Assembly: GCF_030867095.1 (NCBI RefSeq)
Contig: NC_081824.1
Coordinates: 237,796,719-237,860,718, forward strand
Direction: 5' to 3'
Source: Alligator mississippiensis
Taxonomy: Eukaryota; Chordata; Crocodylia; Alligatoridae
Length of the DNA: 64,000 nucleotides
The notes beneath the pieces are model-generated. The model was not told the DNA's origin and ran no database searches. It saw only the letters and a list, made by a program, of their open reading frames with translations. Position numbers and translations under genes: made by a program. Shown one piece after another: positions 58,701-64,000 of the stretch (position 1 is the first letter of the stretch; each line of letters starts with the position of its first letter).

Positions 58701-61130
58701 GACACCTTTAAAAATGAGAAATTTGAAGAACGTTATTTGCTTCTTATTTTAATTTTAATTTTTTAGGTAACAGGCATTTTACCCAGTTTGCTTGATGGCG
58801 ACTGTTTCATCAGGTCCAACTCTCCATCTCCAGACATTGGTATATTATTTGAACTTGGCATCACTTATATACGCAATGTAAGCATATGGTTTCAAAACTA
58901 ACTGTTATATGGAAGGTCCTTTATATATGTATTTATAAAATGAGCAACTACCATAAACCCTAAGTCATTCTCAGAATCTCGAGAGGCTTCAAGCAATAGC
59001 ACCAGAACTGGAATTGCTTGCTTGCTTGCTTAATTTTCTTTTGCTCACGTCAAGGATGATTAGATTTTGTTTTGGGAGGAGAAGGTGATTTTTGTTGTGT
59101 GTTTGCTGACTTCAGGAATAAGCAAACATTTAGAGATCAAAACTGTTTGTTTGTTTGTTTGTTTTTATGACAGGCCATTAGAAAGGTTTACCAGTGCTGG
59201 AAGCATTTTTATTGGTTTGCCAAAGGTGTGATATATTTGGTAATTATTAAGGGCCAATTTCCCACAATTCTGGTTACCAGGTTGCTTTCCTCATTGCTGG
59301 CAAAACCAGTAGTCTATTAGTTGATCTATTTGAGTTTAATCTTTTATGTGATTCGAAAGACGGAATTCCAGTCTGTTCCAGATGTTATAAAGTATTAATT
59401 TCAAGCTCCATTTTATCATATCTGACTGACTGGAATAACAATTGATATGTAGAAAGCCAGTTACCAGAAGGCCTGAGAGCCCATGAGCTGTGAAATATAG
59501 AAATCATAACACTACTGGCAAGCTAAGATTCCTAGATTTCATTTCTTGTGCTTCATGAAATCGTAGTTTTTAACAATCTCTTGTCTCTTTGTCTACTCTT
59601 AGTGTCTAACATTAGGTCAAGACTCAATATTCTGAGTTCCAAATGAACATTATACTCATCTGTCGAGTCACTACATTAATCTTGATTTTTTTTCTTATGA
59701 GAGGTATAACTTCATTCCCTAGTAGTAAAAGAATTGTATATCTAAATACATTAGCTCTGTTTCTTTTGGTAATTGATCAAGGAGTGTTTAGCAAAGAATA
59801 GGGAATGGCAGCCTTTATGTTGTTTGTCTTGTGAGGATTCCACAAAGCATAACTTTTTTTGTGGACTGTATGTGGTTTGTTAATAGCAAAGTACCTAGCT
59901 CTTCTTGTATATTGCTTTTTTACCTGTCAATCTCAAACTACCTATGAAGGTCTTTATTTGCATTATACATGTGGAGAAACTAAGGCACAAGTCAGTGAAG
60001 TGATGCCCTCAAAGTCATCCAGCATGTTGGTAGTGAGCTGGAAACAATGCTGATCTGGAATCCTCATCCATTGCTCTATCCACTAAGAAACACTGTCCCG
60101 TTATTACAAGTAAAGCATCCTAAAACTTATTGTCACTGATGACATGAAACTGCTATGCACTGATAAGGGTGGTTCAGGTTGTTTTCTTTCCTATCAGAAC
60201 ATAACTAACGGTTTTTTGGAGGCATTTTATTTATGCTTTCCCTTATTTGCAAATGCCTGAGTTTCTTTAGGATTCATCTTAAATTTGCATTCGTGGCTTC
60301 TAAAGCTTTATTAATTTGGAACATGTTTTCTAAGGGTTTTCAATTTCAGTTCTATTTTATTAGTGGTTTGTTTGTTTGTTTGCTAATATTGAAAGACCAT
60401 TGGGAGCAATTTAAAGCGCAGCGTAGAGCTTTAGTTTTGGGCACAAAATTGACCAAGTTTTCATGTGCAGTTCTGATGATAAGCTCACCGACTTCTAATT
60501 CCAATTTATATTTGTTTTATTGGGCTTATTGTATTGTTGTAATGGTAGATCATGTGCGCACACAGCTCTCTCATGTGTGTACTCAGAATGCTTGGACAAA
60601 AAAACTCTCCAAAAATATTGTTTGCAGTATCAGATCTGTTGATATTAGCAAATCATGTTTGCGTGTTTCTAGAAAAGGGGTTGGTGACCCATGGAGCCAT
60701 TTCATTTGGATGTGGGGCTTTGAGGGCATTTGGTAGGGAAGAGGGGGAGGAGGCCTTCAACAGCTGTTGCTTTGTCATTCCCCTAGGGGAAGAAGCACTG
60801 GCTATGGATACTCCCTGTGTTGTTGTGGGGAGAAGCACCATCAGTGGCTGGGTCCTAGCACCCACCCATTTGCCTGCCTCTGACCCAAAATGGGTCACTC
60901 TGGCCTGCAGCCAAAAAAGGCTGCTGACCACTGTTCTAATCTTTAAAGTTTTAAGGGAAATCTTTTACTTGTGCGTCCATAAAATGCCACTCATAAGTTT
61001 TCTCGTTTTACCTGGCTTGAGTGAGTTTTTTATTTTTCACTTTCTAGTCAACTGGTGAGAGAGGAGAGTTAAGCTGTGGTTGGGCATTTTTAAAACTACT
61101 TGACTCGAGTGGAATTCCAGTTTCTTCCAA
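28669..61130 (+). CDS. NPHP1: Nephrocystin-1, 14 coding exons (3' end beyond window)
   Basis: Nephrocystin-1 is a scaffold of the ciliary transition zone and epithelial junctions, working with NPHP4 and RPGRIP1L and binding p130Cas and filamins; human loss causes juvenile nephronophthisis. Fourteen exons splice in frame to about 462 residues (human canonical form about 730). Seen in order: a Gly-Arg run (5-18), an N-terminal coiled coil (about 19-120, with [13 protein letters not shown]), an acidic Glu/Asp tract (about 136-165), an SH3 domain (about 173-222, with KKPDGWW and GLVPKTYL), a second acidic stretch (about 226-250, [13 protein letters not shown]), and the start of the nephrocystin homology region with [20 protein letters not shown] and [13 protein letters not shown]. 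No stop or frame break was seen. Introns are heavily loaded with CR1, hAT and LTR insertions. The exon after 61130, expected to encode TYELFLNGG-like sequence, is not in the window. Confidence 0.95.
28692..28721 (+). repeat. GGGGCC hexanucleotide repeat in NPHP1 exon 1
   Basis: Five perfect CCGGGG units, equivalent to GGGGCC, lie inside coding exon 1 and are read as CGG GGC, giving Arg-Gly dipeptides. Confidence 0.95.
28857..28930 (+). CDS. NPHP1: NPHP1 exon 2
   Basis: The exon is 74 nt, phase 0 to 2, acceptor TTTGCTGCAG, donor GTAAGG. It encodes [18 protein letters not shown] and on to LYP plus a split arginine. Intron 1 is only 89 bases. Confidence 0.9.
29760..31329 (+). mobile_element. 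5'-truncated CR1 LINE with long RT reading frame
   Basis: The element lies in NPHP1 intron 2. A frame open from 29736 to 30743 contains RT motifs: [55 protein letters not shown] and KFADDTKI. The catalytic Asp of DFSKAFD and the Asp pair of FADD are present. The frame then shifts near 30700; the C-terminus continues in other frames ([20 protein letters not shown] at about 30809; [20 protein letters not shown] at about 31107). The 3' tail ends in TTCTATGATTCTATGAT at about 31325. The 5' half with the endonuclease is missing. It is the youngest-looking CR1 here. Confidence 0.95.
31560..31834. mobile_element. Short hAT element (275 bp) in old CR1
   Basis: The left end is CAGTGATGCTCAGCC and the right end CACCCCTG. 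Flanks ACCTAGTC and ATGTAATC match at 5 of 8. The flanks read across as a CR1 tail. Confidence 0.6.
32215..32634. mobile_element. hAT-derived element
   Basis: The left end CTGGTGATGCTCAGGCTC resembles the 31560 element; the right end is GTGTCACTG. It shares a junction with the next element. The target duplication is weak. Confidence 0.5.
32643..32927. mobile_element. Short hAT element (285 bp)
   Basis: The ends CAGTAGGTTTCAACA and GGTTGAAAATCAGTG are inverted. Flanks ATCTAAAC (32635-32642) and GTCTAGAT (32928-32935) match at 5 of 8. Confidence 0.65.
32936..33260 (-). mobile_element. Old CR1 fragment, antisense
   Basis: Diverged antisense CR1 tail and RT C-terminal region (for example GTAGCCTGTTCCAGCATT and CTTTAACCTTTCCTTACAG). 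Frames are lost. Confidence 0.5.
33725..33785 (+). CDS. NPHP1: NPHP1 exon 3
   Basis: The exon is 61 nt, phase 2 to 0, acceptor TTCAATATAG, donor GTAAGT. It encodes [20 protein letters not shown], part of the coiled coil. Confidence 0.93.
34099..34250. mobile_element. Short hAT-like fragment
   Basis: The stretch begins CAGTGGTTGCCAGACTG and contains repeated GGGGTCAT words like other hAT-derived copies; it ends GAAGCACTG. A similar fragment follows to about 34410. Confidence 0.45.
34653..34789 (+). CDS. NPHP1: NPHP1 exon 4
   Basis: The exon is 137 nt, phase 0 to 2, acceptor TTTCTTCAG, donor GTAAGT. It encodes [20 protein letters not shown] and then [12 protein letters not shown], a strong family match that completes the coiled coil. 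Confidence 0.95.
35066..36718. mobile_element. Non-autonomous hAT element with GC-rich repetitive interior (1653 bp)
   Basis: The left end is CAGGGGTAGGCAATG and the right end GGTTGCTGACCCCTG. A perfect 8-bp duplication CTTTAGAG flanks it (35058-35065, 36719-36726). The interior repeats words such as GCAGCTACCCAGA, CTTGCAGCAGGGCTTCC and GGAGCAGCCCGGGCTC in both orientations, which yields open frames up to 370 codons on both strands. None shows a transposase motif. It lies in NPHP1 intron 4. Confidence 0.92.
36347..36516. repeat. Long hairpin inside the hAT element, 70-bp arms
   Basis: Arms 36347-36416 and 36447-36516 are reverse complements with a few mismatches, around a 30-base spacer. They begin CAAACAGCTGTGCCGGGCTC in one sense and end in its inverse. 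Confidence 0.9.
37247..37679 (-). mobile_element. Solo LTR, ERV1-like, antisense (433 bp)
   Basis: On the minus strand it begins TG and ends CA, with a TATA-like box and an AATAAA signal in the expected order for U3, R and U5. The 4-bp duplication AGAC flanks it (37243-37246 and 37680-37683). No internal retroviral sequence is present, so it is a fossil left by LTR-LTR recombination. It is in NPHP1 intron 4, opposite to the gene. Confidence 0.85.
37837..38026 (+). CDS. NPHP1: NPHP1 exon 5 (acidic tract, SH3 start)
   Basis: The exon is 190 nt, phase 2 to 0, acceptor CTTTTTTAG, donor GTAAGC. It encodes a long Glu/Asp tract and then [17 protein letters not shown], the first strands of the SH3 domain. 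Confidence 0.95.
38269..38463. mobile_element. MITE-like element with (G)GATGCATC(C/T)ACATG ends
   Basis: GGATGCATCCACATGCATG and ACATGTAGATGCACCC are inverted. The interior has inverted TTAATGCGC and ATTAAAATA words. It lies in NPHP1 intron 5. Confidence 0.65.
38464..39765. other. NPHP1 intron 5, remainder
   Basis: AT-rich; an antisense diverged-looking stretch at 39054-39296 (ORF of 80 codons) is not recognised. No exon was found. Confidence 0.45.
39766..39867 (+). CDS. NPHP1: NPHP1 exon 6 (SH3 core)
   Basis: The exon is 102 nt in phase 0, acceptor ATTGCTGAAG, donor GTTAGT (non-optimal). It encodes [20 protein letters not shown] followed by [14 protein letters not shown]. The WW pair, the Gly of GLVP, the Pro and the Tyr are the SH3 ligand-groove signature. 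Reading through the donor stays open for 27 codons. Confidence 0.95.
40384..40749. mobile_element. hAT element (366 bp)
   Basis: The ends CAGGTGTTTTCAACC and GGTTGACAACCCCTG are inverted. A perfect duplication CTCTACAC flanks it (40376-40383 and 40750-40757). It lies in NPHP1 intron 6. Confidence 0.92.
41322..41425 (+). CDS. NPHP1: NPHP1 exon 7 (second acidic stretch)
   Basis: The exon is 104 nt, phase 0 to 2, acceptor TTCATTACAG, donor GTAACA. It encodes [20 protein letters not shown] and [14 protein letters not shown], the acidic linker after SH3. Confidence 0.93.
41615..42874. mobile_element. Non-autonomous hAT element with GC-rich repetitive interior (1260 bp)
   Basis: The ends CAGGGTTGGGCAATTATTC and GTATTTTGCCCACCCCTG are inverted, with a perfect 8-bp duplication TGCTAATA (41607-41614 and 42875-42882). 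From about 42060 to 42690 a GC-rich unit recurs three to four times (GTGCTGAGC.TGGGG, GCTGCAGC, CAGGCTGC, GCATGGGGTGGGCGAGGGG). Long ORFs on both strands follow from this. It lies in NPHP1 intron 7. Confidence 0.92.
43040..44025 (+). mobile_element. Old CR1 fragment
   Basis: Diverged plus-strand CR1: GTAGATGACACCAAGCTGGG (the [10 protein letters not shown] region), AGCTGCTGGGGGTCATGATG, GGGGATTTTCTAAATG and a tail with GGACTGGGTGACCTGAGATC. Frames are lost, so it is older than the 29760 copy. Confidence 0.8.
44135..44177 (+). CDS. NPHP1: NPHP1 exon 8
   Basis: The exon is 43 nt, phase 2 to 0, acceptor CTACCTCCAG, donor GTAGGT. It encodes [14 protein letters not shown], matching the human DPHWSAVQKAISE. 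Confidence 0.92.
44699..44783 (+). CDS. NPHP1: NPHP1 exon 9
   Basis: The exon is 85 nt, phase 0 to 1, acceptor TTTTGAATAG, donor GTAAGA. It encodes [20 protein letters not shown] and TLSQLFEE. The earlier AG at about 44675 would run into an in-frame stop, so the later acceptor is chosen. Confidence 0.92.
45050..45525. mobile_element. Candidate hAT-derived element
   Basis: CACCGGCTGGATCCAACCC near the left and GGATCCAGCCCAGAGCAC near the right are inverted, and the right tip GAGTTTGACATACC resembles a hAT end. No duplication was confirmed. Confidence 0.45.
45917..46011 (+). CDS. NPHP1: NPHP1 exon 10
   Basis: The exon is 95 nt, phase 1 to 0, acceptor CTTCTTTTAG, donor GTAAGT. It encodes [20 protein letters not shown] and [11 protein letters not shown]. 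Confidence 0.95.
46012..47085. other. NPHP1 intron 10
   Basis: A hAT-like tip (CAGGTGTCAAACCGTG, about 46087) is present without a partner. The rest is unassigned. Confidence 0.45.
47086..47214 (+). CDS. NPHP1: NPHP1 exon 11
   Basis: The exon is 129 nt in phase 0, acceptor TTATGATTTAG, donor GTGAGT. It encodes [20 protein letters not shown] then [20 protein letters not shown], one of the best conserved parts of the protein. Confidence 0.96.
47215..49494. other. NPHP1 intron 11, left part
   Basis: Moderately GC-rich, pyrimidine-rich sequence from 47500 to 48970, with no recognised repeat ends or exon. Short ORFs are not supported. Confidence 0.4.
50075..50783 (+). mobile_element. CR1 3' fragment inserted in the antisense CR1
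   Basis: Plus-strand CR1 tail (GAAATCTTCAAGAGGAGACT, then GGGGGGCTAGACCCAATGAT, ending TTACAATCTATGA) with a duplication ATCTAG on both sides (50069-50074 and 50784-50789). It is itself interrupted by the LTR at 50191-50763. Confidence 0.85.
50191..50763 (-). mobile_element. Solo LTR, ERV1-like, antisense (573 bp)
   Basis: On the minus strand it begins TGTGG and ends GCAACA, with TATA-like and AATAAA signals in order. The 4-bp duplication CAGC (50187-50190 and 50764-50767) interrupts the CR1 word CTTCCAGCCCCTTAC, which is whole in the CR1 at 63206. It is a fossil without internal sequence. Confidence 0.92.
50792..51658. mobile_element. hAT element interrupted by an LTR
   Basis: The ends CAGTGGTTCTCAGCC and GGGTTGAGAAACACCG are inverted. 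Flanks ATCTAGTC (50784-50791) and ATTTAGTC (51659-51666) match at 7 of 8. Without the LTR it is about 450 bp. Confidence 0.88.
50824..51235 (-). mobile_element. Solo LTR, ERV1-like, antisense (412 bp), inside hAT
   Basis: On the minus strand it begins TGTGGAAGAAG and ends in CA, with TATA-like and AATAAA signals. The 4-bp duplication GACC flanks it (50820-50823 and 51236-51239). It is a fossil without internal sequence, different from the two other LTRs in sequence. Confidence 0.85.
56384..56458 (+). CDS. NPHP1: NPHP1 exon 12
   Basis: The exon is 75 nt in phase 0, acceptor TCTTGTTTTAG, donor GTAGGT. It encodes [20 protein letters not shown] then TFSPR. It lies 9.2 kb from exon 11 because of the nested repeat cluster. 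Confidence 0.95.
56751..57206. mobile_element. Candidate DNA transposon related to 27611-28101
   Basis: The ends GGCTGCGTCCAGCTATGCA and TGCATATCTGGACATGGCC are inverted repeats. No transposase and no clear duplication were seen. It lies in NPHP1 intron 12. Confidence 0.6.
57237..57545. mobile_element. Candidate MITE
   Basis: GGGTGTTTATAGAGGCGG and GCAGGTGTGTATGTGCCC are roughly inverted; inner words (GCGTTAATTTGC, CTAATTAAAAGC) resemble the 38269 element. Confidence 0.45.
58118..58437. mobile_element. Short hAT element (320 bp)
   Basis: The ends CAGAGATCAGCAGCC and GGTTGCTGACCCCTG are inverted. Flanks CCTTAGAC (58110-58117) and CCTTAGAT (58438-58445) match at 7 of 8. Confidence 0.9.
58767..58877 (+). 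CDS. NPHP1: NPHP1 exon 13
   Basis: The exon is 111 nt in phase 0, acceptor AATTTTTTAG, donor GTAAGC. It encodes [20 protein letters not shown] and ends [10 protein letters not shown]. Confidence 0.96.
58878..59967. other. NPHP1 intron 13, left part
   Basis: AT-rich, with a GTTT run at 59146-59164. No exon or repeat end was recognised. Confidence 0.45.
59968..60100 (-). mobile_element. MIR-like CORE-SINE, antisense
   Basis: The phrases GGAGAAACTAAGGCACAAG, AAAGTCATCCAGCATGTTGG and TTGCTCTATCCACTAAGAAA follow the order of the reverse complement of amniote MIR, down to the tRNA-derived head. Confidence 0.8.
60675..60933. mobile_element. Short hAT element (259 bp)
   Basis: The ends AAGGGGTTGGTGACC and GGCTGCTGACCACTG are inverted. 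Flanks beginning TTCTA on both sides suggest an eroded 8-bp duplication. Confidence 0.65.
61048..61130 (+). CDS. NPHP1: NPHP1 exon 14, last exon in window
   Basis: The exon is 83 nt, phase 0 to 2, acceptor TCACTTTCTAG, donor GTAAGT. It encodes [20 protein letters not shown] then SGIPVSS. The rest of the gene is beyond base 64000. Confidence 0.95.
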
Positions 61131-61829
61131 GTAAGTTGGCTGTATTTTCTTTTTGATCAGAGTATGATTAATGTTTTGCTTTTATCTTTTTTTTTTTTTT
61201 TTAATCCCATACCTTCACTGACATTTTATGTAAAATTCCTGCTGCAGGGTTATTATGAACACTGAAATCTGAAATGTATCTATTGGGATTCCAGTAGTCG
61301 AGTGTCATGAGACTTCTTTTCAGAATTTTCTTATCCTCATTTCCTAGTCCCTCAAATGCCCAAGGTTATGCATTCAGATATTGGAAATGTAGGTTTAGTT
61401 TGCCCATGAACAGCACTGTTTTAAATGTTTGTTTCCAAGGTAAAGTTTCTTCCTTACATTATTAAGAATACATTAGATTCAGTGGGAAAATATGAAAAGA
61501 CAATTTATGAGACACTAATTATGCTTTTTTGGTTTGTTTTTTGCATTTCTCACCTGATTCTGAACAGTGAAAATCAGTTGGTTCAATGCAATATGTAGTT
61601 TCTTAGTGCATTTGTGCTTGGACTTGAATGTGGCAGGGTACTATTATTATTATTTTTTTAATCTTGTTTTCATTAGCATGTTAAAATTTGGAAATTATAT
61701 CTTTTATTAGACCACCTGCATGATATCACCCACACGAATATTTGCCTTTTGTGTATTTCCTGGACAATTGCAGCAACAACAACACCTCAACATTACCAAA
61801 GTTTGGAAATACAAAAAGGAATGAAGTAT
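61131..61829. other. NPHP1 intron 14, left part
   Basis: A T run at 61187-61202 and AT-rich sequence; nothing else was recognised. Confidence 0.45.
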
Positions 61830-63590
61830 GGGTTAGATGAATAGACAGATGGATAGAAAACTGCCTGGATTGTCAGGTTCAAAGGGCAGTAATCAGTGTC
61901 TTGATGTCTAGTTGGCAGCTGGTATTAAGTGGAGTGCCCCAGGGGTTAGTCCAGGAGCTGGTTTTATTCAATATCTTTACCAGTATCTGGATGGAAGATG
62001 GGATGGAATGAACCTCAACAAGTTGCAGATGATACCAAGCAGGGAGGAGTAGTAGATATGCTGGAGGGGATGGAAGGGGTAGAATTCAGTGAGACCTAGA
62101 CAAATTGGAGAATTGGACCAAAAGAAATCTCATGAGGTTCAATAAGGAGAAGTTCAATGTCCAACACTTAGGATGGAATAATCCCATGCACTGGTACAGT
62201 CTGGGGACTGACTGGCTAAGCAGCAGCTCTGCAGAAGAGGGCCTGGGAGTTGCAGTGAACAATAAGCTGAATATGAGCCAACAGTGTGCCTTGTTGCCAA
62301 GAAGGCTGACAGTACACTGGGCTGCATTAATAGGAGCATTGCCAGCAGATTGAGGGAAGTGATTCTTTCCCTTTGTTTGACACTGGTGAGGCCACATCTG
62401 GAGTATTCTGTCCAGTTTTGGGCTCCCCACTACAGAAAGGATGTGGACAAAGTGGAGAGAGCCCAGTGGAGGGCAACAAAAATGGTTAGGGGGCTGGGGG
62501 ACATGATTTATGAGGAGAGGCTGAGAGAAGCAGAGGTTCAAACTGACTAGCACTACGAATGAAAGGGACCTGGTGGTAATAATTGACTACTGTATGAATA
62601 TGAGCCGGCAGTGTGACGCTGAAGCCAGCAGGGCAAATAATACTCTGGCATACATCAATTGATGCATCTCCAGCAAAACCAAGGAAGTGATTCTTCCGCT
62701 GTATTCAGCATTGGTGAGACTGCAGGTGGAGTACTGTGTCCAGTTCTGGGCACCACACTTTAACAAGGATGTGGTAAAGCTTGAGAGAATCCAGAGAAGG
62801 GCCACCTGTATGAACAGAGACTTGCACGGCAAGCCATACAAGAAAAGGCTGAGGGACCTGGGACTCTTCAGCCTAAAACAGAGAAGGCTGAGCGGGGACT
62901 TGGTAACAGCTTACCGCTACATCAGGGGAGTACATCAAGGGCTCAGTGAACAACTATTCACCAGGGCACCCTTGGGGAAAACCAAGAGTAATGGCCACAA
63001 ACTCCTGGAAGACCATTAGGAAAAACTTCTTCACAGTTAGGGTGTCCAGACTGTGAAATAAGCTTCCTCCAGAGGTAGTGCAGTCGCCTACCCTGGAAAT
63101 CTTCAAGAGGAGTCTGGCCGGTCACCTCGCTACGGTCACCTGACCCCAGTTGTTTTTCCTGCCTGGTGCAGGGGGGCTGGACTTGATGATCTTCCGAGGT
63201 CCCTTCCAGCCCCTTACGATCTAAGAATCTATGAACTGGACTTATTTAATCTGGAGAAGAGAAGACCATGAGGAGAGTTACGTGCAGCCTTCAACTATCT
63301 GAAGGGAGGTTTGAAAGAGGATGGAGCTAAACTGTTTTCAGTGGTGGCAGATGAGAGAGCAAGGAACAATGGTCTCAAGTTACAGCATGGGAAGTTTAGG
63401 TTAGATATTAGGAAAAACTTTCTCACCAGGAGGGTAGTAAAGCCACCCAGAGAGGTGGTGGAATCTCCATCCTTGGAGGTTTTTAAGACCTGGCTACACA
63501 AAGTCTTGGCTGGGATGATATAGTTGGATGGTCCCGCTTTGAGCAGGAGACTGGACTAGATGACCTCCTGAGATTCTATTTTTCTATGAT
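61830..63590 (+). mobile_element. CR1 LINE fragment split by a second CR1
   Basis: The RT region (AAGTTGCAGATGATACCAAG at about 62020) and [19 protein letters not shown] at about 62430 run up to about 62529. The copy resumes at about 63236 (CTGGACTTATTTAATCTGG), carries [17 protein letters not shown] and ends with the tail near 63590. Frames are broken in several places. Confidence 0.88.
62530..63235 (+). mobile_element. Younger CR1 fragment inserted in CR1
   Basis: A different CR1 subfamily 3' region: [40 protein letters not shown] and a tail ending CTTACGATCTAAGAATCTAT. It interrupts the surrounding copy exactly between its GAGGCTGAGAGAA and CTGGACTTATTT words. Confidence 0.85.
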
Positions 63591-64000
63591 TGTATAAATA
63601 AAGGTTGCATACAAAGTGAAAATATTGGGCTAAGGCTAACTTTTAGCTGGCAGTGTCCATTTTGTTCTGCTGTCCTTCTAGCTATATGATCATAGACCAA
63701 TACCAAGATTTCTACAGAACCCTTGTCTCATTCTATACCACATGTATTGTCAGAGGAGCTAGCTATGGTGGTACTATGACCCTGTGTGTATGCATCACTG
63801 TGGATTTTTGGACGTGATCATCTATGGTATTTTTCCACAGGACCTTATCCTTACTCAAGATGGATGAGTTGTTCTTCAGTTTTTTATTACTAATATAGAT
63901 GGGGCACTGACATTCTGACCTCACTGCTTGCTTGCTTACTCTGGCATTTTGACCTCTCTTCTTACTCTGAGCAGCATTAGACAACATGGTGGTAAAAAGT
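63591..64000. other. NPHP1 intron 14, right part
   Basis: No exon matching the next part of nephrocystin-1 was seen before the window ends. Confidence 0.45.

Overview
This is vertebrate nuclear DNA, most likely from a crocodilian (a turtle is the second choice). The evidence is many CR1 LINE copies in both orientations with the (ATTCTATGAT)-type 3' end, many short hAT transposons with 8-bp target duplications, a MIR-like CORE-SINE, few microsatellites, and three spliced genes with short exons in long introns. There is no bacterial, CRISPR or operon content. All reading was by eye; family names rest on remembered protein families, not on a search.

Layout. (1) 793-15535, minus strand: the first eight coding exons of a two-pore channel gene, best read as TPCN3. 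They give 276 residues covering domain I (S1 to S6); the rest lies beyond the left edge. The first exon sits in a CpG island. (2) 15.8-23.0 kb: intergenic DNA with tandem repeats, foldback elements and old CR1. (3) 23174-23356, plus strand: a 60-codon ORF for mitoregulin (MTLN), a mitochondrial micropeptide, in a second CpG island. (4) 28669-61130, plus strand: fourteen coding exons of NPHP1 (nephrocystin-1), about 462 residues covering the coiled coil, acidic region, SH3 domain and the start of the nephrocystin homology region; the 3' part is beyond the right edge. Every exon junction in the two spliced genes keeps frame, so both look intact as far as they can be seen. MTLN just upstream of NPHP1 on the same strand fits the mammalian order as I remember it.

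Repeats fill most of the introns. At least ten hAT elements have recognisable 8-bp duplications that share the pattern nnYTAnnn, which fits the Buster-type hAT family. Three larger ones (9686-10645, 35066-36718, 41615-42874) carry GC-rich repetitive interiors that produce long but false ORFs. NPHP1 intron 11 holds a nest of insertions (49495-55948): an old terminal-inverted-repeat transposon, a near full-length antisense CR1, a second CR1, a hAT element and two solo LTRs. The order of insertion can be read from the duplications.

The three genes do not form a pathway. TPC channels work in endolysosomal or plasma membranes, mitoregulin in mitochondrial membranes, and nephrocystin-1 at the ciliary transition zone and cell junctions. 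The most unusual coding observation is a short GGGGCC repeat in NPHP1 exon 1, read in frame as glycine-arginine dipeptides.
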